DNA of 63,177 bases from DTU089 sp964421815 (lineage in GTDB: Bacteria; Bacillota; Clostridia; Oscillospirales; Acutalibacteraceae), in the NCBI GenBank assembly GCA_964421815.1, contig CAYQYT010000012.1, positions 1-63,177 of the forward strand, given 5' to 3'. Numbering within the stretch: position 1 is the stretch's first letter; each line of letters begins with the position of its first letter. The translations under genes were made by a program, and so were the position numbers. This document shows, one piece after another, positions 8,011 to 17,480 of this stretch. The notes beneath the pieces were generated by a model that was not told where the DNA came from, did no database searches, and worked only from the letters and a program-made list of their open reading frames with translations.

Positions 8011-9423
8011 TTATCTTGCAAGCCTGCTGTAATCCTTTACAACTTCTACGGTATTCTTACGGCGTTTTTTACGTTTACGCTGATTTTTAGTTCCGAAATA
8101 GGAAAGAATAATTATAACAACAACCGCAACAACTATAACAATGAACACCTTGGATGTTGCAATTTTTTCAATCCAATTAAACATTGCCCAAATATAGTTT
8201 TTCTTTACAGTCCTGTATGCCACAAGTTCAACATCGGCAACAACAATATCTTTATACATTAACTGTGCCGTTCCAACGCTGTCCCCTTTTTCCACGGGGG
8301 AGTCAATTTCTTCCGGGAACGAGTCCGCAAGTTTTACGGTTAAATCATCAATGGTCAAATCTTCATGTAACACAACCGCAACGGAAGTTTTCGGCACAAG
8401 TCCCACATAATCGGCACCCCTGCCGTACTTAACACCCACCTCACCCAAAACATAATTATCATCGGCAATGGATTTCATTTTAATGTTATTAAATGCCCAA
8501 CGAAGCATATAACGGCACATGAGGAAAGCCGTGTTATACTGCTTGCCGTCTATTACCTTGTCGGTTACTCCGCGCATAGCAATTGAAATGTAGGTATATC
8601 CATCCTTTGTTGCGCTTGAAATGAGACAGGCACCCGCTTTGTCGGTAGTACCCGTTTTCAAGCCGATTGCACCCTCGTAGTAATAATCGGAATAACTGTT
8701 AAGAAGAGCATTTGTATTATAAAGATATCTGACATCGCTTTTGTTGGTCTTGGGCATGGTTTTACCGTATTTTGAAGATATTTTCACTATTGTATCGTTA
8801 CTCAATGCTTTTTTTGCAATCAAATACATATCCGAGGCAGTTGTTCTGTTCTGTGTATCGCTGTCAAAGCCTTTAACAGATTCATCGTCAAGTCCGTGGG
8901 CATTTGCAAAATGAGTATTTTTGCACCCCAACTCCTGAACAAATGAGTTCATTTTTGAAATAAAAGAATCCGTATCGCCGTTGCCGAAAGTTTCCGCAAG
9001 AACTGCCGCCGCATCGTTGGCGCTGGGCAAAAACAGACAGTACAGAAGCATTTCCAAAGTGGTTTTTTCGTCCGCCAAAAGTCCCGCAACGGAACTGCCG
9101 GTTCCGTCAAGACTATGTACCGCATCGTATGAACAAACTATTTCTTTCTGCAAATCGCTACATTCGTTAAGAACAACCAGGGCAGTAACAAGTTTTGTAA
9201 GGGAAGCGGGAGCGGTTATTTTATCAGCATTTTTGCTGTAAATCACGGTATCGGTATCCGCATTTACAAGGAGTGCTATTTCTGTTTCATAGTCGGGAGA
9301 ATCAATATCATAATAGGCTCCCTTGGTCTTAACCTCACCATTCCCTGACTCTGCCGCAAAAACGGGAACGGATGAAGAAAAAAGTAAAATTAAACAATTT
9401 ATTAAAATAAGTATTTTTTTCAT
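8011..9423 (-). CDS. D-alanyl-D-alanine carboxypeptidase (DacF/PBP5 type)
   Basis: The 470-residue product is a low-molecular-weight penicillin-binding protein that trims the terminal D-Ala of peptidoglycan stem peptides outside the membrane. It has a signal peptide (KKILILINCLILLFSSSVPVFA) and the three catalytic motifs SLTK, SAN (PSANDAAAV) and KTG (GLKTGTTDKAG). A C-terminal hydrophobic segment (VFIVIVVAVVVIIILSYF) followed by a basic tail KNQRKRKKRRKN anchors it in the membrane. An in-frame TTG upstream would add MRRLS, but GGAG sits within that stretch, so the ATG at 9423 is preferred. It is a single-gene transcript with its own terminator. Confidence 0.9.
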   Translation of the reverse strand: MKKILILINCLILLFSSSVPVFAAESGNGEVKTKGAYYDIDSPDYETEIALLVNADTDTVIYSKNADKITAPASLTKLVTALVVLNECSDLQKEIVCSYDAVHSLDGTGSSVAGLLADEKTTLEMLLYCLFLPSANDAAAVLAETFGNGDTDSFISKMNSFVQELGCKNTHFANAHGLDDESVKGFDSDTQNRTTASDMYLIAKKALSNDTIVKISSKYGKTMPKTNKSDVRYLYNTNALLNSYSDYYYEGAIGLKTGTTDKAGACLISSATKDGYTYISIAMRGVTDKVIDGKQYNTAFLMCRYMLRWAFNNIKMKSIADDNYVLGEVGVKYGRGADYVGLVPKTSVAVVLHEDLTIDDLTVKLADSFPEEIDSPVEKGDSVGTAQLMYKDIVVADVELVAYRTVKKNYIWAMFNWIEKIATSKVFIVIVVAVVVIIILSYFGTKNQRKRKKRRKNTVEVVKDYSRLAR

Positions 9424-9450
9424 AGACAATCTCCGCAAAATGTTATAGAA

Positions 9451-9472
9451 TATACTTGTTTAAAAAAGTATA
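9451..9472. promoter_or_regulatory. Palindrome in the leader of the carboxypeptidase gene
   Basis: TATACTT (9451-9457) and AAGTATA (9466-9472) form a perfect seven-base inverted repeat, 28 bases upstream of the minus-strand start codon and between two divergent genes. It could be an operator or simply part of the promoter; the A/T content makes chance occurrence plausible. Confidence 0.35.
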
Positions 9473-9526
9473 TCATTTTTCTGCGAAAATTAAAATAGTA
9501 TTTACGAAAAAAAGGAGTACAAAATT

Positions 9527-10222
9527 ATGGTTTTTGTTACCGGAGATACTCACGGCGACCCCGAAAGGCTCTCAAAGGCCGCTTTAAAGAATCTGAATGA
9601 CGGGGACACTTTAATTATATGCGGTGATTTCGGCTTTATATGGGACAGATCAAAAGCGGAGCAAAAAATACTCAAGTCCTTTTCCAAAAGGAAATACAAC
9701 ATCTGTTTTATCGACGGAACCCACGAAAACTTTGACCTTTTAAATGCCTACCCCCTCTCCACTTGGAACGGCGGAAAGGTGCACCAGATTTCCGACAATA
9801 TTTTCCATCTCATGCGGGGTCAGGTATTCACCATTGACGGACTTAAAATCTTTACAATGGGTGGCGGAGAAAGTCCCGACCTTGATTCACGAATTGAGGA
9901 CAATCCTTGGTTAAAATATGAAATTCCCTCAAAAGAGGAACTCCTTGAGGGTGCGGAAAATCTTGAAAAAAACGACTGCAAAATTGACGTTATAATCACT
10001 CATGAGCCGTCTTCAACAATCAAGGGTTTCCTGAAATTGGGCGAAAGCGAGGCAGTCCGTGTTACAACCCTTAACGCATATTTTGACGAACTTTCAAAAT
10101 GCAGTGAGTTCCAACGTTGGTTCTTCGGCAGTCTTCATCTTGACAAATACATTTCCAACACCTACATCGGCGTCCACAAGGCAATCGTAAATGCACATAC
10201 GGGCGAAAGAGTTAAACTGTAA
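9527..10222 (+). CDS. Calcineurin-like metallophosphoesterase
   Basis: The 231-residue protein carries the metal-binding motifs of the family in order: TGDTHGD (D-x-H), ICGDFGFIWD (GDxG) and DGTHENFD (the GNHE motif with Thr for Asn), then ITHEP and a late His pair region. It should hydrolyse a phosphoester in the cytoplasm; the substrate is unknown. AAAAGGAGTACAAAATT precedes the ATG. The gene stands alone between a divergent carboxypeptidase gene and a bidirectional terminator. Confidence 0.8.
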   Translation: MVFVTGDTHGDPERLSKAALKNLNDGDTLIICGDFGFIWDRSKAEQKILKSFSKRKYNICFIDGTHENFDLLNAYPLSTWNGGKVHQISDNIFHLMRGQVFTIDGLKIFTMGGGESPDLDSRIEDNPWLKYEIPSKEELLEGAENLEKNDCKIDVIITHEPSSTIKGFLKLGESEAVRVTTLNAYFDELSKCSEFQRWFFGSLHLDKYISNTYIGVHKAIVNAHTGERVKL

Positions 10223-10240
10223 ATAACACTATACATAAAA

Positions 10241-10270
10241 AACAACTCGGCAGTTGCCGAGTTGTTTTTA
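10241..10270. terminator. Bidirectional terminator
   Basis: A 12-bp perfect stem (AACAACTCGGCA / TGCCGAGTTGTT, 10241-10266) is flanked by an A run on the left and T residues on the right. It ends the plus-strand phosphoesterase gene and, on the minus strand, the long yicC-to-spoVM operon. Confidence 0.9.
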
Positions 10271-10274
10271 TGTA

Positions 10275-10352
10275 TTACTCATCTTTTATTCCGAATACAA
10301 GTTTAAGAATTCCTCTCAAAAATTTAGGACTGCGACATACAACAACTTTCAC
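10275..10352 (-). CDS. spoVM: Stage V sporulation protein SpoVM
   Basis: A 25-codon gene starts with GTG at 10352 and ends with TAA at 10275, preceded by AAAAGGAGT nine bases upstream. The peptide begins MKVVVCRSPKFLRGILK and ends FGIKDE. It shares with Bacillus SpoVM (26 residues) the MK start, the central PKFLxGI core and a following Gly. SpoVM is an amphipathic helix that marks the forespore outer membrane by its curvature and anchors SpoIVA for coat assembly. Synteny agrees: in Bacillus spoVM also lies downstream of prpC-prkC-rsgA. On the minus strand CATATTAT (10381-10388) resembles a sigma-E -10 box, but no well-spaced -35 box is visible. Confidence 0.88.
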   Translation of the reverse strand: MKVVVCRSPKFLRGILKLVFGIKDE

Positions 10353-10405
10353 AAAACACCACTCCTTTTATGTTTACTACATAATATGAGCAGTCTTAAA
10401 ATATG

Positions 10406-11293
10406 TTACAGTTGCCAGTCTTTTAAATCTTTAACCTCGTTATACATTGTCATATAACTATTATGACGGCTTTGGTGTATCACACCCTCATTCAAAGCCT
10501 CCAATATTTTACATCCCTTTTCCACCGTATGAGAGCAGGAAGCAAATTTACACTTTCCTAAATATTCGCTGAATTCCGGAAAACAGAAAGGTAAATTCTC
10601 TTTTACAATCACCTCACTGCTTTGCTCAATATCAAGGGAAGAAAAGCCCGGTGTATCTGCTACAAGACCCTTTCCCACATGATAGAGGGTGACTTCTCTT
10701 GTAGTGTGCCTTCCCCTGCCCAATTTATCGCTAATCTCCCCTGTGGCAAGAGAAAACCGTTCATCTATGCAATTAAGCAGTGAAGATTTACCAACACCGG
10801 TATTACCCGTAAAAACAGTAATACCGTCACAAATCATCTCTCTGACTTTTTCAATCCCCTCACCTGTTTTACAACACACTGAGGCAACCGGTATTCCCGC
10901 TTTTTTATAGATTTTTTCAAGTTCTTCAGTTTCTCCCAAATCACTTTTTGAAAAAACTACACAGGGTTTTATCCCCTTATCAACGGCAATGGCGGTCATT
11001 TTATCTATAACCAAAAGACTTGGTACGGGTTCCTTCACGGATGATACTATAATCAGGGTGTCAATATTCGCAACCGGCGGACGCAAAAGAAAATTTTTAC
11101 GCTGATGAATTTCGTCAATGGTATTTTCTTTGTTCTGTCGAACGGTTATTGTTACACTATCACCTGCAAGAGGAGCAATTTTCTTTTTTCTGAACGCACC
11201 TCTTGCTTTACATTCAAAAACCTCACCGGCGGCTTCTACATAATAGAAACCGCCGATACCTTTAATTATTGTTCCGCTTAAAACTTTTTCCAT
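10406..11293 (-). CDS. rsgA: Ribosome small subunit-dependent GTPase A
   Basis: The 295-residue protein is a circularly permuted GTPase that helps the 30S subunit mature. An N-terminal OB fold (residues 1-70) precedes the GTPase domain, in which VVFSKSDL (G4) comes before the P-loop GNTGVGKSSLLN (G1) and DTPGF (G3). The C-terminal zinc-binding part has CFPEF..CKFASCSHTVEKGC. A GTG two codons upstream overlaps the prkC stop, but AGGAA is better placed for the ATG at 11293. The gene directly follows prkC, as in other Firmicutes. Confidence 0.94.
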   Translation of the reverse strand: MEKVLSGTIIKGIGGFYYVEAAGEVFECKARGAFRKKKIAPLAGDSVTITVRQNKENTIDEIHQRKNFLLRPPVANIDTLIIVSSVKEPVPSLLVIDKMTAIAVDKGIKPCVVFSKSDLGETEELEKIYKKAGIPVASVCCKTGEGIEKVREMICDGITVFTGNTGVGKSSLLNCIDERFSLATGEISDKLGRGRHTTREVTLYHVGKGLVADTPGFSSLDIEQSSEVIVKENLPFCFPEFSEYLGKCKFASCSHTVEKGCKILEALNEGVIHQSRHNSYMTMYNEVKDLKDWQL

Positions 11294-11295
11294 AA

Positions 11296-13566
11296 TCACT
11301 GTTCCTGTGCATCGGCACTACTTTCCTCGGTTGTTGTCTGCGAGGTGGCTTCGGAAATGTCATTTTTGGAAATAGTAAGCACAATGGAGGCTGTTTTATC
11401 AAGATTTGGTGCCGTTGAATATGCAGGCGACTGCAAAATTACCGTTCCTTCTTTTTCAAAACTTTCTGTATATTTAACGGTTATATTTTTATATCCCAAA
11501 CTATTAAGTGTATTAACAGCTTCTGTTTCACCAAGTCCGGTAACATCGGCATAAAATGCTACATTATGAGTTTTCTCTTTTGTGAATTTTGCAGGCTCTC
11601 TTGTAAAATTAACCGTAGCCTCATAATAAACTGCGTCGTTAAGATATACAACCAAATCGGAATCATCCTTGCTTCCGCTTACAGAAATCAAATAAGATGG
11701 ATTAATAGAAGTGTTAACCGTTTCGGTTTTCATCATCTCCCCGTCTAAATACACCTTTACCGTAACATTACCGACTTTGGGAAGCGTGATATTCTTTTGT
11801 GCATTGACACACCCCGAACTAACGGTGATTACTACCGTGTCCCCCTCTCTTACGGGAGAACCATCTGCAGGCGACTGACTGAGAACATAGTCCTTTTCAA
11901 CACTACTGTCAGAACTCTCAACCTTATAAAGAACAAGTCCGTTTTCTTCTATAATTTTTTTAGCATTTTCAAGGGATTTACCCTCAAGTTTGGGCATCTT
12001 AAACAATTTATCGGAATCAATATCCGCAGCATAATACACAGTAACGGTGGATCCCACAGAAACCGTGGAATTAGCAGCAGGGTCCGTTCTTATTACCTGC
12101 CCAACGGTAACGGAACTGTCCTCCGTTGGTACAACGGTCACTTTAAAGCCGAGTGTTTCCAATGCATCGCTTGCCTCACGGAAATTTTTGCCCGTAAAAT
12201 CGGGAATCACCTGACCCACACCGGTTTTTGCAACATAGAGAATTATTGTTGAACCCTCCGGTAAGTTTGTTCCTGCTTTGGGGTCCTGATCATAGACGTA
12301 ACCTTCCTGTGCATCGGAGAACGAAGCATAATATACTTCAAAATTATATTTTTTATTGTACTCCTCGTTATCTTTAATTTGGAGTTCATAATTCATACCG
12401 ACAAAACTGTCAACTTCAATTTTCTTATCACTAAAAATCTTTGCAAACAGAAGGATTATCACAAACAAAACTACTGCAACCGCAACACCGGCTATTATAG
12501 CCGTTTTATTCCGCTTGTTCTTTTGTACATCCTGAACCACAGCATTTTCGCTTGTTTCAGAAATGGCACGGACTCTTTTCTCCACCTCTGCAGACGGAGG
12601 AACCATGCCGGGTGTACCTTTCACTTCATCACTTGTACCGCTTACAACCGGTATTGTCCGCGTTTTTTCTTGAATTCTGCCGATAGGACGTGTTGCACTC
12701 GCATCAACATAATATGTTTGGTAATCAAATTTAATATTGGGGTTTCTCTTTAATTCCTCTAAATCCAACAGCATTTCTGCGGCACTTTGGTAACGCTCGC
12801 GTGTATTCTTCTGCATAGCTTTCATTGTAATTTGCTCAAAGCCTACGGGGATATGCGGATTTATTGTTCTGGGCAATGCTGCCTCATTATTAACCTGCAT
12901 AAGTGCAACACTAACCGCATTGTCCGCATCAAAAGGAAGCCTGCCGGTCAGCATTTCATAGAGCATAATACCAACTGAATATATATCTGCTTTCTCGTCG
13001 ATAAGTTCGCCCTTTGCCTGCTCGGGACTGATATAGTGAACCGAACCGATTGCTTTTTCCGTAACGGTACGGCTATCGCTGTGACTGAATCTGGCAATAC
13101 CAAAATCCGCAACTTTAATAGTACCGTTTTCCAAAAGCATAATATTTTGCGGCTTAACATCTCTGTGGACAACACCCTTATCATGAGCGTGCTGAAGAGC
13201 GCGTAAAATCTGAATAATAAAGAATAACGCTTCGTTCCAATCAATAACACCGCGTTTCTCTATGTACTCTTTGAGTGTTATGCCCTCAATGTACTCCATA
13301 ACAATATATTGCAATCGGTCGCCGAAACTGACATCATAAACCTTAACAATATTGGGATGTGACAAAACTGCAATAGCTTTTGATTCGTTTTTAAACCTGC
13401 GACGAAACTCTTCGTTTGCAAGATACTCTTCTTTTAGCACCTTTACGGCAACAATCCTGTCATCAATATTGTCGTAGGCCTTATAAACAACTGCCATACC
13501 GCCTACGCCGATAACATCCTGAATTTCATATCTTCCGTCAAGTCTTTTTCCTACATAATTTTCCAT
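11296..13566 (-). CDS. prkC: PASTA-domain serine/threonine kinase
   Basis: The 756-residue membrane kinase senses peptidoglycan fragments and phosphorylates cell-wall and growth proteins. The kinase domain (about 1-275) has the Gly loop IGVGGMAVVYKA, catalytic HRDVKPQNIML and DFG in VADFGIARF. One transmembrane segment lies near residue 360 (AIIAGVAVAVVLFVIILLF). Outside are three consecutive PASTA repeats (about 380-585), a spacer without PASTA signature, and a last PASTA-like unit before an acidic Ser/Thr-rich tail. The spacer between the third and fourth repeats is unusual. It follows its partner phosphatase gene stp after two bases. Confidence 0.95.
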   Translation of the reverse strand: MENYVGKRLDGRYEIQDVIGVGGMAVVYKAYDNIDDRIVAVKVLKEEYLANEEFRRRFKNESKAIAVLSHPNIVKVYDVSFGDRLQYIVMEYIEGITLKEYIEKRGVIDWNEALFFIIQILRALQHAHDKGVVHRDVKPQNIMLLENGTIKVADFGIARFSHSDSRTVTEKAIGSVHYISPEQAKGELIDEKADIYSVGIMLYEMLTGRLPFDADNAVSVALMQVNNEAALPRTINPHIPVGFEQITMKAMQKNTRERYQSAAEMLLDLEELKRNPNIKFDYQTYYVDASATRPIGRIQEKTRTIPVVSGTSDEVKGTPGMVPPSAEVEKRVRAISETSENAVVQDVQKNKRNKTAIIAGVAVAVVLFVIILLFAKIFSDKKIEVDSFVGMNYELQIKDNEEYNKKYNFEVYYASFSDAQEGYVYDQDPKAGTNLPEGSTIILYVAKTGVGQVIPDFTGKNFREASDALETLGFKVTVVPTEDSSVTVGQVIRTDPAANSTVSVGSTVTVYYAADIDSDKLFKMPKLEGKSLENAKKIIEENGLVLYKVESSDSSVEKDYVLSQSPADGSPVREGDTVVITVSSGCVNAQKNITLPKVGNVTVKVYLDGEMMKTETVNTSINPSYLISVSGSKDDSDLVVYLNDAVYYEATVNFTREPAKFTKEKTHNVAFYADVTGLGETEAVNTLNSLGYKNITVKYTESFEKEGTVILQSPAYSTAPNLDKTASIVLTISKNDISEATSQTTTEESSADAQEQ

Positions 13567-13568
13567 AC

Positions 13569-14309
13569 TTACTCTCCTTGAACATCTTCGGTTAAAATAA
13601 CAATGGTTACATTATCGAATCCACCGTTGTTATTTGCCGTTTCCACAAGTTTTTCGGCTGAAGAATCACCGTATTCAATAACTGTTTTTAATATATCAGC
13701 ATCCTCAACGCATCCATTGAGTCCGTCTGTGCAAAAAAGAAGTTTGTCCCCGATTTTTAAATCTTGAACATCAACATCAACATCAACAACATGTTCAATG
13801 CCGACGGCTCTTGTTATAACATTTCTGTCGGGATGTGTCTTCGCTTGCTCCGCTGTGATTTTACCCGTATCCACAAGTAACTGAACAAATGAGTGGTCTT
13901 TTGTTACGGGAACTATCGTTTCATCGTCCAAAACATATGCCCGACTGTCACCCACATGTGCAATAACAGCAACACGACCCAAAACGAGAGCCGCCACAAC
14001 AGTAGTACCCATTCCTTTAAGTTCATATTTTTCTTGAGATTCTTTAAAAACTTCTGAGTTTGCCGCACTTATAGCGGAAACCAAAAGATTCCTTGCACTG
14101 CTGACAGTCATTTTTTTACGGTAACCGCGTTTGAGCGCTTCGGAAACCCTTGCAACGCAAATTTCGCTGGCTACCTGACCACCGGAAACACCGCCCATTC
14201 CGTCGCAGACAACCACCCAAGTATCGCCTGTTTCAAAGATGCCTGCTTTGTATGCGTCCTGATTTGTTTCTCTAACTAATCCTATATCTGTTTTTGCAAG
14301 AATTTTCAC
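13569..14309 (-). CDS. stp: PP2C-family protein phosphatase
   Basis: The 246-residue phosphatase reverses PrkC phosphorylation in the cytoplasm. Metal-binding and family motifs are all present: GLVRETNQDAY, VVCDGMGGVSGG, AHVGDSRAYV, LLFCTDGLNGCV and GGFDNVTIVIL. The start is GTG preceded by a GGTGA sequence. It lies directly upstream of prkC and downstream of rlmN in the same operon, the standard Firmicute order. Confidence 0.94.
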   Translation of the reverse strand: MKILAKTDIGLVRETNQDAYKAGIFETGDTWVVVCDGMGGVSGGQVASEICVARVSEALKRGYRKKMTVSSARNLLVSAISAANSEVFKESQEKYELKGMGTTVVAALVLGRVAVIAHVGDSRAYVLDDETIVPVTKDHSFVQLLVDTGKITAEQAKTHPDRNVITRAVGIEHVVDVDVDVQDLKIGDKLLFCTDGLNGCVEDADILKTVIEYGDSSAEKLVETANNNGGFDNVTIVILTEDVQGE

Positions 14310-14328
14310 GGTGTTTCACCACTTTTCG

Positions 14329-15369
14329 TTAATTATTTTCTTTCATTTTCTCCCTGCGAAGTTGTCCGCAAGAAGCGTTGATGTCGGAACCGAGAGTACG
14401 GCGAATTGTCACCGTATGCCCCGCCTTTTCCAATATAGCTTTGAAGTTCTTTATATCATTATCACTGCTTCTTTCATGCCCTTTTTCAGGCACTTCATTT
14501 GCAGGAATAAGGTTGATATGACAAAGAATTCCTTTTAATTTTACCCCCAATTCCCGAGCACACTCAGGGGTGTCGTTTACCCCCTTCATCATTGCATACT
14601 CAAAGGAAATGCGTCGGGATGTTTTATCGGCATAAATTTTACAGGCTTTCAAAAGTTCATCCACATTCCAGGATTTATTAACCGGCATAATCTGTGAACG
14701 AATTTCGTCATTAGGAGCATGGAGTGAAACAGACAACGTAAGTTGTAAATCTCTTTCAAGCAACTCATAAATTTTAGGAACGATTCCGCTTGTGGAAAGT
14801 GAGATATGCCTCATTCCGATATTAAGACCTCTTTCATCGCTTACAAGTTCCAAAAAACGCATTACATTATCAAAATTATCAAGGGGCTCACCCATTCCCA
14901 TTAAAACAATACGTGAAATGCGTAATCCCAAATCACGCTGAGCGGTATAAATCTGACTGAGAATTTCAGATGGGGCAAGGTGACGTTTGAAACCGCCTAT
15001 ACCCGAGGCACAAAAAGCACATCCCATTTTACAGCCAACCTGTGTGGAAACGCAAATTGTATGTCCGTATTTATAATCCATAACCACACATTCAAGATAC
15101 TCTCCGTCAGGCAAAGAATACAGGTATTTTACCGTATTATCATACCGCGAAACAAGTTTTTTTTCAATAGTACAGGAAAAAATGACAAAATTGTCATTTA
15201 ATCGCTTTATAAGTTCTTTTGAAATGTTGGTCATTTCCTCGAAAGAGGAAACACATTTTTTATGGAGCCAATCATACACCTGACCGACTCTGAATTTTGG
15301 TAAACCCATTTCTTTGAACTCTTGTGAGAGTTCATCATAAGTCATTGAAACAATATCTTTCTTTTCCAT
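14329..15369 (-). CDS. rlmN: Dual-specificity 23S rRNA/tRNA adenine-C2 methyltransferase
   Basis: The 346-residue radical SAM enzyme methylates A2503 of 23S rRNA and A37 of some tRNAs. The iron-sulfur cluster motif is CKMGCAFC (Cx3Cx2C) in TQVGCKMGCAFCASG, the methyl-carrying Cys region is near the C-terminus (GSDINASCGQLR), and the MGMGEPLDN signature is present. Length is normal. It is followed after 19 bases by stp. Confidence 0.95.
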   Translation of the reverse strand: MEKKDIVSMTYDELSQEFKEMGLPKFRVGQVYDWLHKKCVSSFEEMTNISKELIKRLNDNFVIFSCTIEKKLVSRYDNTVKYLYSLPDGEYLECVVMDYKYGHTICVSTQVGCKMGCAFCASGIGGFKRHLAPSEILSQIYTAQRDLGLRISRIVLMGMGEPLDNFDNVMRFLELVSDERGLNIGMRHISLSTSGIVPKIYELLERDLQLTLSVSLHAPNDEIRSQIMPVNKSWNVDELLKACKIYADKTSRRISFEYAMMKGVNDTPECARELGVKLKGILCHINLIPANEVPEKGHERSSDNDIKNFKAILEKAGHTVTIRRTLGSDINASCGQLRREKMKENN

Positions 15370-15375
15370 AGGACC

Positions 15376-16692
15376 TTACTTTCTGACAAATGCGGCAATA
15401 AAAAAGCCGTCACAATTATTTTTATGCGGGAAGAGAGTTAAATAGTCCCCCTCGTCAACCGCTCTTTCTATATGAGGTAAAACCTTTACAGAGCTAAATC
15501 CCGGATTTTCTTTTAGAAAACTGTCGCAGATTTTTCGATTTTCATTGGGATTAACCGAACAGGTGGAATAGACCAGACGTCCCCCGTGTTTAACGTACTT
15601 TGAAGAAGTATTGAGTATTTGCTTCTGAATTGGCAGCAAACTTTTGGTGTCATCCAATTTTTTATACTTGATTTCGGGCTTTTTTCCGATTATTCCGAGT
15701 CCAGAACAAGGAACGTCACACAGCACCCTGTCCATCTTCGGTAAATTTTCGTCATAAACAGCGGCATCATTTACAAGGGTCTTAATATTCTCAATACCAA
15801 GCCTCTGTGCACCTTGATTTATTAACTCCGTTCTCTGTGGGTATATATCACAGGAATAGAGAATTCCGTTATTTTTCATAAGTTGTGCGGCAGTAAAACT
15901 TTTTCCTCCCGGTGCGGCACAAACATCAATGGCCGTTGCTCCGTCAAAAAGTTCAAGGGTTTCAACACAAAGTTGTGAGGAAAGGTCTTCAACATGGAAT
16001 AAACCTTTTTCAAAGCACTCAAGATTATATACCGCCCTGTCACTCTCTATTTTCAAAGCATCGGGCAAGTAGGTATCAAAAACGATTACTCCCTCATCCC
16101 GCAACATTCTTTTCAAATCTTCGGCTGTTGTTTTTAAAGTATTTACACGTATAGTAATCTCTTTGGGTTGAAGTGATGCCCGGAAAAACAATTCCGCATT
16201 TTCATTCCCGTAGTGGTGAATCATAAACTTAACTAATTCTTCGGGAACGGAATAAGCTACGGAAAGTTTTTGTGTTTCCGTTAAATCCCCATCAAAATCC
16301 AGGTCATTTTGAGAAATCCTGCGTAAAACCGCATTAACAAGTCCTGAAGCAAATTCACACTTGTTTGCTTTGATAAGTTTCACGCTCTCGTTAACTGCGG
16401 CTCCCGAGTGTACCTTATCCATAAAAAGAATCTGATATGTACCCATTCTCAAAACTGTTACAATTTCCGGTTTCATCTTTTTTTCGGGATTCTTTAAATG
16501 TCGGGAAACAACGTAATCCAGGGTTATTTTTCTTTCAATAACACCATATACAAGACGGGAAATAAAAGCACAATCAGTGCTGTCAGGATTATACATCTTA
16601 ACAGCACTGTCTATTGCAAGGTTTGAAAATGCTTTATCAACCTCAATTTTTAAAAGTATTTCGTAGGCAATTTGCCTTGCCGATTTACTCAT
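15376..16692 (-). CDS. rsmB: 16S rRNA (cytosine-967-C5)-methyltransferase
   Basis: The 438-residue protein has a NusB-like RNA-binding domain (about 1-140) and a SAM methyltransferase domain. Motifs include DVCAAPGGKSF for SAM binding and the two catalytic Cys motifs DVPCSGLG and YSTCSVNPNEN. It sits between the zinc peptidase gene (four-base overlap) and rlmN (six-base gap), as in the Bacillus ylo operon apart from the added peptidase. Confidence 0.94.
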   Translation of the reverse strand: MSKSARQIAYEILLKIEVDKAFSNLAIDSAVKMYNPDSTDCAFISRLVYGVIERKITLDYVVSRHLKNPEKKMKPEIVTVLRMGTYQILFMDKVHSGAAVNESVKLIKANKCEFASGLVNAVLRRISQNDLDFDGDLTETQKLSVAYSVPEELVKFMIHHYGNENAELFFRASLQPKEITIRVNTLKTTAEDLKRMLRDEGVIVFDTYLPDALKIESDRAVYNLECFEKGLFHVEDLSSQLCVETLELFDGATAIDVCAAPGGKSFTAAQLMKNNGILYSCDIYPQRTELINQGAQRLGIENIKTLVNDAAVYDENLPKMDRVLCDVPCSGLGIIGKKPEIKYKKLDDTKSLLPIQKQILNTSSKYVKHGGRLVYSTCSVNPNENRKICDSFLKENPGFSSVKVLPHIERAVDEGDYLTLFPHKNNCDGFFIAAFVRK

Positions 16693-17387
16693 CTCCTGTT
16701 TCTCCTACCGCCGTACAGTAATATTAAACGCAAAAGCTGTGCAACACTTGTTGCCAATGCGGCAACATAGGTCATCGCCGCCATTTTTAAAACCTTTGCG
16801 GCGCCGTTTTTCTCTTCAAATGACAAAAGCCCGTTTGAATCAATAACATTTAAGGCTCGTCTGCTTGCATTAAATTCAACGGGAAGTGTTACAAGTTGAA
16901 ACACAGCAACAAAAGCGAAAAAGCCTATACCAATCCAAATAAGGGGTTCATAACCGAAAATCACCCCTGCTATAAGCAACGGTATTGAAAGTGATGAGCC
17001 GATATTACATACGGGTAAAATTAAATTTCTGATTTTTATGGGCAAATAAGCCTCTGCGTGCTGGGCGGCATGACCCGCCTCGTGACAAGCAACACCCACC
17101 GCCGCAATGGAAGGACTGTTGAAAACCCCGTCGGAAAGTCTGATAACTTTACTTGTGGGGTCATAATGGTCGGAAAGGTTGCCGCTTACGTGCTCAATAG
17201 TAACATCGTGAATACCGTAATAACCAAGCACCATCTGTGCCGCTTGTGCTCCCGTAATGTTTCGCACATTGGTGATTTTTGAATATTTTGCATAGGTGGA
17301 TTTCAATCTTGACTGAATAATAAGCGATGCTATAATTACCGGAACGACGAGAATTATATAGTAGTAGTCAAAATAGAAAAAAGGCAT
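16689..17387 (-). CDS. Neutral zinc metallopeptidase, YugP-like membrane protein
   Basis: The 232-residue membrane protein has an N-terminal hydrophobic segment, the zinc motif HEAGHAAQH (VGVACHEAGHAAQHAEAY) near residue 103, and several C-terminal hydrophobic helices (NLILPVCNIGSSLSIPLLIAGV and later). This matches the YugP family of putative zinc proteases. Its substrate is unknown. The AGGAGGTC sequence before the ATG is strong. In Bacillus no such gene lies between fmt and rsmB, so this is a clostridial variant of the operon. Confidence 0.85.
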   Translation of the reverse strand: MPFFYFDYYYIILVVPVIIASLIIQSRLKSTYAKYSKITNVRNITGAQAAQMVLGYYGIHDVTIEHVSGNLSDHYDPTSKVIRLSDGVFNSPSIAAVGVACHEAGHAAQHAEAYLPIKIRNLILPVCNIGSSLSIPLLIAGVIFGYEPLIWIGIGFFAFVAVFQLVTLPVEFNASRRALNVIDSNGLLSFEEKNGAAKVLKMAAMTYVAALATSVAQLLRLILLYGGRRNRR

Positions 17388-17480
17388 TAAAAGACCTCCT
17401 GAAAGAGTATAATTTATCTAACTTAAATTCTATATAAATATGATTAAGCAATAAAAAACTCTATATTAACAAAATGTAAA

